Shown here one piece after another: positions 1 through 10,953 of a stretch of 64,000 bases of DNA. The stretch comes from Eutreptiella sp. 'Long Island Sound 2002' (Eukaryota; Euglenozoa; Euglenophyceae; Eutreptiales; Eutreptiaceae): the NCBI GenBank assembly GCA_964036045.1, contig OZ038391.1, positions 45,542,711 through 45,606,710 on the forward strand. Direction: 5' to 3'. The notes below the pieces were generated by a model. That model had not been told where the DNA came from. It did not search any database and worked only from the letters and a program-made list of their open reading frames with translations. A program made the position numbers and the translations under genes. How positions within the stretch are numbered: position 1 is the first letter of the stretch; each line of letters opens with the position of its first letter.

Positions 1-100
1 TTGCAAGCACTGGTTGGGTTTCAGACGCTAGGGTCGAGACCACAACCCACTTCTACACCTCAAGGGTGTGGTGACAATGGACAAGTGTGATATTGGGGGG
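1..100. repeat. Direct repeat, copy 1
   Basis: These first 100 bases recur almost unchanged at 2466-2566, in the same orientation. Differences are a single inserted G and a G/C change near the end. The two copies bracket about 2.4 kb without a gene. This could be a long tandem unit or the two ends of a degenerate element; the copy is cut by the window edge, so its true start is unknown. Confidence 0.85.
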
Positions 101-683
101 AGTGTAATGCAGTGTGGTGCGGTACAGTGCAGGGGCTATTCCTAACTAAAGCACCAGGGCAAATCACAGAAAATTGTATTGTTTGCAACATCCCTAACCT
201 GTTAAAGTCCTTAAAAATGTGTGGAAGCCGAAGCCAGGAGGGGTTGGTCCATGTGGACCGCCCAGGCGGGGAGGGTGGAGAGGAACTTACAGGTTTTTAT
301 TTTTACATCCCACCCTGCTCTCTCTGACCCCTTGGGTGCCCGGGCGTCCTCTCCTCCCCCCCCCTGTAGGGCAGTGAAGGCAAGCCTGCCTGCCCAGGCA
401 CCCCGCCATCAGACAGCACCGTTTAACAGGCAAGAAAGTGTTCTCCAAAAATGAAAAAAAAAATTTCCGAAAGCGGTGCTGTCAGTGGCCCCCTTGTGTT
501 TAACTGACTTTTGTTTGTGCTGGTTGTTTAACAGAGGGTCGGGGAAGGGGTCGAGAGCAGAGGGGAGGGGTTTAAGGGGTATAGCTGCCCAGCCGATGAG
601 TCCCCCCTTGCAGGGGGACCCAGAGCAAACATACAGACACCCACGCATGCCCACACATACACACATACACACGCATTAAAAAC

Positions 684-798
684 AATTCACGGAGGGGTGA
701 AATAATTCACGCAAGGGGGTAAATAATTCACAGAGGGGTCAAATAATACACGGAGGGGTCAAAAAATTCACGGAGGGGTCAAATAATTCACGGAGGGG
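684..798. repeat. 20-bp minisatellite, about 5.7 copies
   Basis: The unit AATTCACGGAGGGGTCAAAT repeats head to tail. Copies vary at one to three bases and one is 21 bp. The unit contains no start codon and the array is not part of any supported gene. Confidence 0.9.
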
Positions 799-2035
799 AG
801 ACGCCCACGCGTAGCCCTTGCGGCCGCTGTGGGGGTGTCCCAGTGCCGTGGGTGGCTAGGGGGGGGGGGGGTCGGTCCTAACCCCTTCCTATCTCTTAGC
901 AGCAGCAGGCAAGTAAGCAGGCAGTACCGGGGGTCATAACCCCGGGGTAACAGTAGCCGGGACTCAACGTGAGTCCTCTTAACCATCAACAACCCCAAAT
1001 TCCGCCGGGGCTTAACTCCCGAACGAAACGGTATTTGGGGCCCCCGTGGGCCTTATAAGCCCGCGGAGTGTGCTGAGGCGTGGCTACCAGCACTTAAAGT
1101 CTGGCCTGCCATACCCATTGCTGGGCTCGCCTCAGCACGGCCGGTCGGGTCCGGCTCTGGGGGGTGCGCACGAAACTAGCCCCGGGAGAAGGGCCTTTTA
1201 CCCGGTTAAGCATTAATTACAGCAGTAAGCACTATTTATTACGTTAGATGTTTACTAAGCGCATGCTTTTACCCCGCAGACATGCCCCTTCCAGTGGTGC
1301 GCTCACCTTTGGGGCTGCCGTTGGGGGGTCCGGGGCTTTTACCTGGACCTCCAGCCCTCCCTGGCTGTTGGCCGGAGGCGTACATTATACAATACTGTGG
1401 TTCTTTCAGTAACGTACCTACATTACTTGATACATACACATCTGGGGCCTGGGGGGGATGGCGCCCCCCCTTGGTTCCAAAGTGATCATCGAAGTCGACC
1501 ACCTGGTGCGGCACGGTTGCAGGGTGCAAAACCACAGACATCTGGGCAATAAACCATCAGACATGAATGGACAGTCACTGACACAATGCAAATCAGGACG
1601 CACAGGCCTCTCTGTAGGCCAGAAACTGGCAGTAACCGGCTATCTGTGTGAATGCACATGACAGAGTGAAACGTGCAGTTACCCTACACAAATTCGTCTC
1701 CGGGGGGCCTCCCCTTGATTCACTATCGTCTCGGGACCGTTCCGAGGTCGCATTGCATGGCAGAGGCAGGGACGGGGGGGGCACCCCTTATTTCAGAACT
1801 GTATCGGTGCATCAATGTCTTTCAAATATCCCTGTAGACTAAAAGAGTACAAGATTTGTTCGATCTCCCCTGGATAACCACCTTCGTATGGGATGCGAAA
1901 ATTTGCTTTCTGAGACTGCAACACCCACCGAATCCGGAGTGCAGCCACAGCTATGAAAGTTGCTAGATTGATGAACCTGAAAAAGAAAAACAGGCATACC
2001 CTCCCTAACCTCAACCACACAAGCAGGGAAATGAC

Positions 2036-2215
2036 AGGGTGGGAGGGAGGGAGGGAGGGAGGGGAGGGAGGGAGGGAGGGAGGGAGGGAGGCTCTCTTGG
2101 GCGGCCGTAGGGGCTGTGTTGTGCTGTGCTGTGCTGTGCTGTAATAAACTGTGCTATGTTGTATGTTGTGTTGTGCTGTGATGTGCTGTGATGTGCTGTG
2201 ATGTGCTGTGCTGTG
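2036..2215. repeat. GGGA and TGTGC microsatellites
   Basis: A (GGGA)n tract at about 2040-2093 is followed, after a 25-bp spacer, by an imperfect array of GTGCT/GTGAT units up to about 2215. Both are typical slippage repeats. Confidence 0.9.
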
Positions 2216-2465
2216 CTCGAAACCCACTACCCCCCCTCTCAACAGTTCCGGCCCAACCCGATGAACCCCCACCCACCCACCCCACCAGCAAAACTGACCC
2301 GATTAGCTCAGGTGAGGTTGCTTGGGCCAGACATCAGGATTCTGTTCCCACTTGTCTTCAGTCACATATGAGCCCCCCGATCGGTTTGAGTCAGAGAGAT
2401 GGGGTGGGGTGGGGTGGGGTGGGGGGGGCGGGGGGGGGGGGGGGGGCGTACCATCATTGAAGGGG

Positions 2466-2566
2466 TTGCAAGCACTGGTTGGGTTTCAGACGCTAGGGTC
2501 GAGACCACAACCCACTTCTACACCTCAAGGGTGTGGTGACAATGGGACAAGTCTGATATTGGGGGG
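2466..2566. repeat. Direct repeat, copy 2
   Basis: Second copy of the 100-bp sequence that opens the window. It lies immediately downstream of a G-rich tract and runs into another G-rich tract. Confidence 0.85.
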
Positions 2567-3017
2567 GACACGGGGGGGGGGGAGTTTGACACGGGGGGGG
2601 GGGGGGGGTTAGAAAGGGTGTTGGGGTGGGGGGGGGGGGGGGGGGGTTGGGGGTGATGGTCCATAAAAGTCTGAAGTCTGAAGTCTGATAGCCCATTTGG
2701 TTACTATACCCATAGCTGGCGTATCGGAGGCAAAAATCGTCGCAGACACGGGGGGGGCAACTACATTTGGTCCGGATGCGACCCACCCCCCAGCTATCTG
2801 TCAAAACTTGCCGGGGGGGGGGGGGGGTATTGGCAGCTCAGCCAGGGGGAGGGGCTGCGCGCGACCCACTACTACCACAAGCATACCTCTAGGGTGTGTG
2901 TGTGTGTGTGTCTGGGGCCATGGGGGTATAGAGGTATGTATGCATTAATAGCGATTTCCTGGCTTTGCCAGGAGGAAAGTCTTAGGGGTCTTAAGGACCA
3001 AAGGCATAGTGCCCCCT
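2567..3017. other. G-tract-rich spacer
   Basis: Repeated runs of 8-18 G on the plus strand lie near 2574, 2591, 2629 and 2813, with a (GT)n patch near 2896-2911. No gene is supported. The density and strand bias of the G runs could form G-quadruplexes, and they also make local base counts unreliable. Confidence 0.6.
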
Positions 3018-3957
3018 TCAACCAAACATGGGACAAAAAAATTGGCGCCGTTGGCCCCCTGGCCCCCGCACCGCTATCTTTCAAAACTCGGGGGGCGGGC
3101 TCAAATGGTCAGGTGTGGACACGCCACTTAGCTCCAGTTGCGCCTGCCCCACGGCCTTCATCGCCTCTCCAGTTCCAGTGACTGTGCCGGGCTGATACCA
3201 TGTTCGCTCCACTGTGCTGGTCCCTCACCTCCGTGGTCGGGGTCAGCAGAGGCCAGCTGCCTGCGGGTTGACGGCTTTAGCGCCTGCTACCTAGTGGACT
3301 GGGTTTGGGTCGTGGCTTGCTAGTAGTGTTCCATGTTGGCTACTGTCGCCTGCACGGTGCGCTTGCTGTTGCTGGCCCCATTCGGCCACACACCTTACTA
3401 GCTACTTTCGCCAGGTCACGGAGGGTTTGGGGATCAAGCAGAGGTCAACCAAGTGGATTGCTGCCACCAATCCCGGCTTTGTTGCTGGTCCTTAGGATTG
3501 AAAAACCCCAGTGGGTACAGGTGTTTCGGTGTTAGCTTACACACAGCCACACACATGGGGTCAGGTTTGACAGGGATCAGGGGGAGCTGATGTTCATGAG
3601 TTCTGCTACTGGCGTGCAGCAGCAACATGAACCCTCTGTGCTGCACGTGATCCTGGACGCGGTGTCCGGTGTGGAGGGTGCCAGCCATTCATCATCATCA
3701 CTGGCTTTTGTGCCGCATTGTGATGGGGGCGAGAAGACCTCTGTGAAGAGCATTTGCCTGATGCCACACAGTGGCCCTTGCTCTTGTGGGGAGCGTCACT
3801 GGGCTCTCGAGCGCCATCGTGTGGTGGGGGTGCCCCCACTGGCATAGACACGCGGTCGTTTGGAGGCTGGCGTGCAGTCCTCCACGTCTACTAGGGCGGT
3901 GGCGTTTGTCCTGTGCTGGTGCTGGGGGGTGGAGGCCGCTAGTTTGCCGGGGAGGGC
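3018..3957 (-). mobile_element. Probable 5' part of another LINE copy
   Basis: The stretch from about 3109 resembles 7905-7970, which lies upstream of the endonuclease remnant of the LINE at 4.0-7.9 kb. The shared features are a GGTCAGGT start followed by GCGCCTGCCCC and TCATCGCCT blocks. I therefore read it as the 5' portion of a LINE relative lying directly against the 3' end of the next copy at 3958. No open frame covers it. Alternative: an unrelated repeat shared by both places. Confidence 0.35.
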
Positions 3958-4046
3958 CATGAGGCAACGGATACTGGGCTCGCATACGCCCCCGTGTCAC
4001 AGGCGCATGGTCATAACCACATAGTTCAGTGTTTTTCCTCGCTGCA
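3958..4046 (-). repeat. LINE 3' tail, copy 1
   Basis: A block of about 80-90 bp with CATGAGGCAACGG at its plus-strand left edge occurs four times in the window (here, 8370, 53,952 and 59,676). In two places it directly follows LINE RNase H coding sequence, so it is the LINE 3' untranslated end, read on the minus strand. Confidence 0.85.
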
Positions 4047-7000
4047 CTATTTGAGGGGGGGGGGGGGGTTGTGCCCCCGTCCCTCCCCTGCCTCTTCCGG
4101 GGACCACAGGGGTGCTTCTTCAAGGTCGGAGACATCCTCTAGCTTGTCGTCGTTGGGTGGACTTGCGCGACGCGTTGCTGTCACCAAGCCTTTTAATAGA
4201 GGGGATTGTCGGCGTCCCATGTCTGCCAGTGTGTCCGCCTCGGTGTTGCCGTGAATTCCCACGTGCGAGGGCACATGGAGCCAGCGCACTGCCGGTTCCG
4301 CACATTTAATTTAATGCAATAGTTGTTCCCAGAGGTCCACATGGCCTACCAGTCTCCGGAACCCTTGCCAGTCATGCCGTTGCCACTTGCTGGCCTTGCC
4401 GGTCGCTCCCATGACCACTAGTTGTGAGTCTGAGCAGATTAGGGTTCTCCTTTTGGGGTTGCGCAGGCGGATGGCGTGGAGTGCTGCCCTTAGCTCCCCC
4501 CGGCTAATGGTTTGCTTCTCCTTTGTGGGGAGGGGTGCCGCCATGTCCCCGCAGTCCCCGAAGTAGACCCCGTACCCACCCACCATTCCCGCCTGGGGGT
4601 GGGTGTCAGAAGAGCCATCGGTGTAGGCCACTTCCCATCCCCCCTGCATATACTCATCAATCACACTTTGCGCTGTTGCAGCCATTTCCGCTCCGTGGAT
4701 GTCTTTTTTCCTCTTCTTGCGTGTGGGTTGGTGCAGCTTTGGGGGGGGCACCAATGTGTCCAACCGCGGGTGTTGCACAACACCGGTATCCTTCATGTTC
4801 CCAAGGGCCGCATGTAATTCCTTGACTTCTGCCCGTGGGAGTGTGGGGAAGGGATGTTCATACCATTGCACCACAATGCTCATCCATTGGAGTAGATATA
4901 TATTCCATGTGTGGGGGGGGGGGGGGATCTCGGAACTTAACAGCGTTCTGCAGGTTCCAGTTTGCCATGATTGCCGTCCAGAGGACAAGACCCAGGGGGG
5001 TTTGGAGGGAGAGGGCCAATTGCTCCCACAGGATGACCTGTGGGTCGCTTTCTGTGAGATCATCCAATATCGCTGGGCCCATGCATTGTTGGGCGATGTG
5101 AAATGCCGGGGTGAGGAAGCGACAGCCGCACAAAGCGTGCTCAACATCCTCTACTTGTCCGTCAATGGGGCAGGGTACATTGTGCGGGAGCCAGTTGGCC
5201 AACCTGAGCCCAACCGGTATTTTCTTCCACAATGCTGTTTGTATGAATGTGTGATGCTTGGGTGGCACAGAGAGCTTGCTCCATGTCTGCAACACTTCTG
5301 GCGTTTGCCTGGCCTCTGGTGGCTGTTGTTGCATCAGGCAATGCTGCATCTTTTGCGTGTTCCATCCTCCCCAGAAGATGGCTGATGTTTCCTGAGGGGG
5401 GGAGAGGCGTGGTGGCAACCATTGTGGCCGCATCTGTGTTTGGTACGTGGGGAGCCAGGTGGGGGGTAGCGTGGCTTGCATATGTGGCGTGAGCTGCTGC
5501 ATTTGCGTAACCCCTGCTCGTATCAGTTTCGGCGAGAAGTAGGTGTTTTTGTTTGTAGCCCGAAACAGCACTGAATGCCAGCAGCTCAGTCTGGGCCACC
5601 TGGTCTGCATTCGGGGGTATCACGGGTGTCTGTTTTCTCAACAGTGAGAAAGCTTTGGCGGAGGTGCCTAAGAAAGGGTAGGTGTTCCAGGGGATCGGTC
5701 CCACCTGAAACCGAGGAAGGTCAGCCAGTTCTGCAGTGATTCCGAATCTGCGTGCCCATCCTTGAAAAGTGTCTAGCTGAGATAGGGGAGAGGGCAACTG
5801 GATTAGCCGTGGATGTGACAAATTTCGTGGCATGTTGCCACAACAGGTACACTGACGGCTTGGGAAGGGACAGGCCTCCCAGTTTGGGTGGCTTTTGCAA
5901 GATGGGGAGCGTCAAGCCCCAGGTATTGACACGCAAGGCTATCCGGTATATATGTGCCAGTATATTTGTCGTGCACTTCCTCAGTAGGGAAGTATGCTCT
6001 AGCTGGATAGATCAGCAGAGGCAGGATCCATTCCTGCAATAGTTGTACTCTTCTCGGAAGCGTCACGGGCAGGATCGCCGCAAATTGTGTTCGCTATGTT
6101 TTGAGGACGTGCAGGATGTTGGGCAGCAGCCGGATGATTAGGGATGGTGAAATGGGTATGTATAGCATGAGATTGTCCGCATAGAACAGGGCTCGTATGG
6201 CTGGGGACACCTCCTGGAGTTGTGGTATGAGTACGGAGCAGGCCATGGCACAAAGTGCCGGGGAGAGCGGGCCCCCCTGTCTCACCCGTGATTCTGGTTT
6301 TTCCTGCACTATGCGCACGACGCCCTTGCCCACCCCAAACACAAAGGGTGAGGTGAGCATGGATAGTATGAGCGATATCATGGGGGGGGGGGGGGAGGTG
6401 TTGGAAGAATGCGATGAAGTAGTTGTGGTGCACCGAATCAAATGCCTAAGTCAATGGATATGAATAGGCCACACTCCATCGCTTCCCACGCCGCTTGAGC
6501 CTCCGATATGTGTTCGAATATGTACCTCCCTTTCATGAATCCCTGCTGCTCTTGGGGGGTGGCATACAGGAGTAGGTCTTGGAGCATCAGATACAAGGTC
6601 ATGGAGACCAATTTGAAGAGGACACTCTCCTAGCAAAGGGGGCCTGAGGTTGTCGACAGAAATTGTTCCCTTCGGTTTCGGAATGGGGTTTGAAATGGCC
6701 AGTGCCCATTCCTACGTTCTTCTGCATGTGGCTAAGAAGATAGCAATTTGTTCTGTCATTTTGGGGACAAGTGTATCTGGGAGGACCATCAGAATCTCTG
6801 CTGGATTCCGTCCAGGCCCGGTGAGGATCCTCGCTTTGATTTCTCCAATGCAGTGAGAACTAGGTTGGACGTGAGGGGCTTCAGGAGGAGCGCTGCTGCC
6901 CCTTTCAACTGTGGGCACAAGGGGATGATTTGAAGGAACTCAGTGCATTCCTCCACTGTCTTATCCCCTGGGGACATGACTTGAGAGGAGTATCTCTGGT

Positions 7001-7900
7001 GTTCTGTGGCGATTCGTGTCGGGTCAGTCAGTATCTGTCCCGTGCGGTCCCGTATTGCTGTCAGTTTCCGTTTGGTATGTAGTTCTCTGCTGAGGCGCAC
7101 GATTTCTGCTCGTCGTTGTTGCTTGGTCTTCGGTTCCTGCGGTTGTTCATGGAGTACCGTTTTCAACTTGGACAGTACTATTTCCTCTGTTTTGGCTTGC
7201 ATGGCATGCTCGGCATGCGCAACGAACATGGTATAGGCTTGCCTTGTGTCAGCTGGAGACAATCCTTGTTGTTGCACGAAAGTCGCTGCCTACAGTGAAG
7301 TGTGTGTTAGCGTGCATGAGTGTAGGAGGGCCCAAATCTCTGTGACCCCTTTGGGGTTGACACGTTTCTCATAATCAAAGGCTGTGTGCCGTATGACCCT
7401 CAATCCATCCGACCACCAGCTCTCTCTTTGCCCTGTGTGCCTGCCAACTCGTGCAAAGTCTCTAGGGACTTGAGGAAGGAGGTAGGGACACGCTGTCTCG
7501 GGCGAATGTCATCCAGCATGGGGGGGGGGGTGAGGGTAATCACCATTGCCCGATGATCCCCCCCTCCCCATCTTGCATGTGAAGCACCTTCCCAACGACG
7601 GACACATGTGCTTGGAGAGGTGTATTTTATCTATCCGCCTGCGATGCGGTTGGTCTGTTTTCTCCGTGTGGAACCCCCATGCCCACCCCTTGGGTCTCCT
7701 GGGATCATCATGATCCAGTGCTGACCCATAGACCTTTGCCCAAGCGTCACTCATGGCGGTGGATGCGAGTGTGCTGAGCTCTTCCATTCTGGCTCTCTTT
7801 GCGTGGGGGGGAGGGGTTGTCGTGCTCTGAAATCACCTCTGAGTCCACGCCCGGGGTGATCACTGAGTCGTGATCAGCCAGCAATGTGGGGGTCCTCAAT
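4047..7900 (-). pseudogene. LINE ORF2 (endonuclease-RT-RNase H), decayed
   Basis: Read leftward, the remnant shows in order: the C-terminal part of an AP-like endonuclease (HRRRIDKIHLSKHM near 7640, then GDHRAMVI near 7545), an RT linker (SPGLDGI near 6815), RT fingers (QQGFMKGR), RT motifs RQGGPLSP and FYADN (6172-6183), a zinc-binding motif (CPIDGQ near 5165) and RNase H (YTDGSSD, then VPSHVGIHGNTEADTLAD near 4220). The order matches non-LTR retrotransposons that carry RNase H. The gene is dead: the frame changes several times, motif A is damaged near 6440 beside a C run, and the catalytic YADD reads YADN. A full-length copy would need the endonuclease N-terminus, which I can trace only to about 7900. 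Confidence 0.9.
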
Positions 7901-8369
7901 ATGGTCAGGTTGCAGTGTCCGCATTAGGCTCTGGCCGCGCCTGCCCCGCGACTGTCATCGCCTTCTGTCCATCTTGCCAACTCATGGCGCGTCCGTTGAG
8001 TGTCCGGTGTTCATCCCTCAACCCTACCTCCGCTGGCCACTTTAGCTGTCCGGGCTCTACTGAGTTAGGCGTACATGCTGGTCAGGGGCCACTCCCTCCC
8101 CGTGCTGCTATGTTCACACCGAGGTCTCTTGCTTACCTGTATTGGTGTGCAGATTTCAATGTCCCCCACCGGGGTTGGCGGTGGCGAGTTGGCCGGCGTT
8201 CCTTGTTGGGACCCCAGCGGGGTGTCTGCTTCCATACCTGCGCTGGGCGCTGACGCTGGCTGCGAGATACACTCCTCCTCTCACCCCCAGATGGAATCTT
8301 CCTGCTCCTAGTCCGATTCCTCGTCTTCTGGTGTGTGTGTGTGTGGGGGGGGGGGGGGGGCATGAGGCA
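7901..8369 (-). other. LINE 5' region, no clear gene
   Basis: This lies between the endonuclease remnant of one LINE and the 3' tail of the next, and shares a block with 3109-3180. It may hold the rest of the endonuclease domain or 5' UTR, but no motif confirms this. A (GT)n(G)n run ends it at about 8331-8360. Confidence 0.4.
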
Positions 8370-8460
8370 ACGGATACTAGGTTCGCATAGGCACCCGTGT
8401 CACAGGCGCATGGTCATCACCACATAGTTCAGTGTTTTGCATTGCTGCACTGCAGCGCAG
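8370..8460 (-). repeat. LINE 3' tail, copy 2
   Basis: Same 3' block as at 3958, preceded on the plus strand by a G run. It directly continues into LINE RNase H coding sequence, which fixes its identity. Confidence 0.85.
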
Positions 8461-10600
8461 TGTGTGTGTGGGGGGGGGGGCGGATGGAGATGAGCCCAAA
8501 AAGCACGGGGGAGCGGCGCCTTCTTACATCCGCCAAGTGGTCCGCCCGACCGTTGCCTTTTATGCCGGTGTGGGAGGGGGCATGAAGCCACGTTATGGCC
8601 TCTCCCCCGTTTTTCGACCAGATGGAGTATTCGTGTCCACAGGTCCACGTGTGCCACTGCCCCTGATTTGCTTTGCCATCCGTGCCTGCGCCATAATTGT
8701 GCCCAGCCCAGCACTCCATTGACCACAAGCAGCGAATTTGGACAGATCAGGGATCGGTGCCCTTCCCTGTGCCCCTGCACACTGCAAAGAGCCGCCCGTA
8801 GCTCCCCGCGGTTGTTGGTTTGTTCCTTTCCGAGGGGGATGTATTCCGCCGTGTCGCGGTGGTCGCCAAAAAACACCGTGTAGCCCCCCAGCCAGCCCCA
8901 CTCTGGATGTTTCTGTGAGGAGCCGTCCGGATATATGATGTCCCACCCTTGCGCACGGTATGTCTGGATGGTGGCCTCGAACTGCGCCGCAACTGCCTCC
9001 GCATTTTCAAACTTCTTTTTCCGCTTGCGCGCGGGTACATAGAGCTTCGGGGAGGAGCGTGTGTTGCAGACCGCCACCCTGGGGTGTTGGAGTACCATGT
9101 AGTCTTTCATGGACTGCAGGGCATGTACGAGCACTGAGATTTCCCCTGCGGGCAGTGTTGGCGTGGGGTGCTCTTCCCACCCCCGGATCACCTTAATCCA
9201 CAGAGTGAGGAATTGGTCCCATGACGGGCGGACCATGTGTGCGTTCATTTTAACCATACTGCGTGACCATGCCGCCCGGACTGCTGATTAGAGGGTGATC
9301 CCATAGGATGGCTGCCGTTTCCGGCCCATGGTCCGTGGTGGCGGGGCCCATGCATTGTGACGCCATATGTGCTGCTTAAGAAAAGTATTTGCAGGCCGTC
9401 AAAGCATGTTGCGTGGTTTCCAGTAGCCGGCAGATTGGGCATGCCGTCCCTATGAGCTGCCAATTCGCGAGCCAGAGTCCTACCGTCAGCTTCTTCCAAG
9501 GCGCTGTATGTATGAACTGCCTGTCCGCTGGGGGTAGAAGTCGCTTTTGCCACGCTTGCCTCACCTCTGGTTGTTGTCTGGGGGCCTCGGGGGACAGTTT
9601 CATGAGGTAGCAGAGCATGGGCCCTTGGTTCCATGCTAGCCAAAATGATGGGGTGGCCTCTTGGGGGGTGGAGGGTCGCGGCTTCGGCCGTGCGTGGAGT
9701 AGGCCCAACCCTGCCTCGTACAGTGGTGCCCACGTGCATGGGAGCCCCCCCCCATTCTTGGCTGTCCATATGCTACACCGTGTGGACCCCTTTGCGGATC
9801 ATTGCTGGCGAGTAGCACGTGTTGTTGTGGGTGTCTCTGAACCAGACGGAGTGCCACAGGGGCATCCCCCGCATCAGTTCGTCCCTGGGGCGGCCACTGG
9901 CGCTTTTTTTCCGAGGAGGGAAAAAGCCTTGCACGACATCCCCAAAAAGGGGTAGGTTTTCCATGGGATGGGTCCCAGCTGGAGCCATTGCAGGTACCTA
10001 CCATCCAGGGGTACACCATGGTGGTGTGCCCAGGCTTCGAAGTGCCTTCTAGATAGTGTTGGCACTCCCTGTGGTTCTACTCTGGATAGGATGAATGGTG
10101 TGGTGTGTTGCCACAATAGGTACGTGCATGGTTGTGGTAGGTGATTTCCCCCCAGGGCGGGGGGCATGGCCATGATTGGTAACGTCAGTCCCTTGCTGTT
10201 GAGGCGGACGACGACTTTGTAAATTACTGAGAGTTTCGCCACTACCTGTCTTTGGGGAAATATTCCCTGGCGGGGAAGATGAAAAAGGGAAGGACCCATT
10301 CTTGAAACAGGGCTACCCGTTCGTCCTGCGTCAGTGGCAGATTGTTCATGAAATGTGCCCGCAGTGTCCCCCTCGCCGGGACAGGTGTGTACGGCTCTTC
10401 ATTGGTCACATGGCCAAGTAGTATGCCCAGATATTTTACCTTTCGTTTGATGCTGATGCCAAAAGAGTGCAGGACTGCCACATACTGGTCAGGCCCACGT
10501 CCCTTTTGTCACGAACGCTGATTTGGAGAGGTTTATCTGCAGCCCCATGAATAGGCCGAACCGCCGGAGCTGCTCAAAAATGGGGGGGGGGGGGGGGCGC
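8461..10600 (-). pseudogene. Second LINE ORF2, 5'-truncated and decayed
   Basis: Read leftward it begins inside the RT palm (GLFMGLQINLSKSAFVTKG near 10,530; KYLGILLGHVT near 10,420). It continues with a region clearly homologous to the first LINE (LGPIPWKTYPFLGMS near 9960), a zinc-binding motif (CPICRLLETTQHALTACKYF near 9400) and RNase H (YPDGSSQKH, then WLHAPSHTGIKGN). Frameshifts separate these blocks. The endonuclease and the RT catalytic motif are missing: coding similarity stops near 10,600 at a C run, just before element A. The two copies differ strongly at protein level, so they are separate old insertions rather than a recent duplication. Confidence 0.88.
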
Positions 10601-10645
10601 ATACAAGGACCGGGCCCGGCCACCCCCCTGTGCCCTAGAGACCCA

Positions 10646-10745
10646 CGTTAAATCCAACATGTTAAATTTTCAATTCTAATTTTTGAAAGGTGTTAAATGT
10701 TAAACCGATAAATTGTAACATGTTAAACGAGAATACCTAGTAGTT
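10646..10745. promoter_or_regulatory. Element A left AT-rich motif cluster
   Basis: Several copies of GTTAAA(T)-type words, including CATGTTAAATTT and GTTAAATGTTAAAC, lie just inside the left TIR. Related words recur in the intron (about 11,690-11,765) and inside the right end (13,440-13,575), but not in the coding exons. Binding by the element's transposase is inferred from this placement. Confidence 0.5.
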
Positions 10746-10953
10746 TCTAGATTTTAAAGCATTTGCGCCGTTAATTGCATGCGTATGCTACGGTCTTGAG
10801 GAGGTTTAATGTGGTAGAATGTTGCCCAATGGGTTTGCAGAGATGTCGGATTGCCTAAGGGTTGGGTGTCCAACCCTTAGTCCTCTTCTTTGTGCCCACC
10901 ACCAACCCCACTCCATACCCCCTTTTCTCTTGTGTAGCACTTCTTATGCCTTT

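Larger units (their letters stand above)
101..2465. other. Gene-free spacer with simple repeats
   Basis: I see no coding region with a recognisable family. Open frames here are short and follow low-complexity DNA. The stretch holds a CA/TG-rich patch near 650-675, a 20-bp minisatellite (684-798), a G run near 860 and GGGA and TGTGC repeats (2036-2215). Confidence 0.6.

Noticed and set aside
684-798. CRISPR array
   Set aside because: Units are contiguous without unique spacers, and the DNA is eukaryotic.
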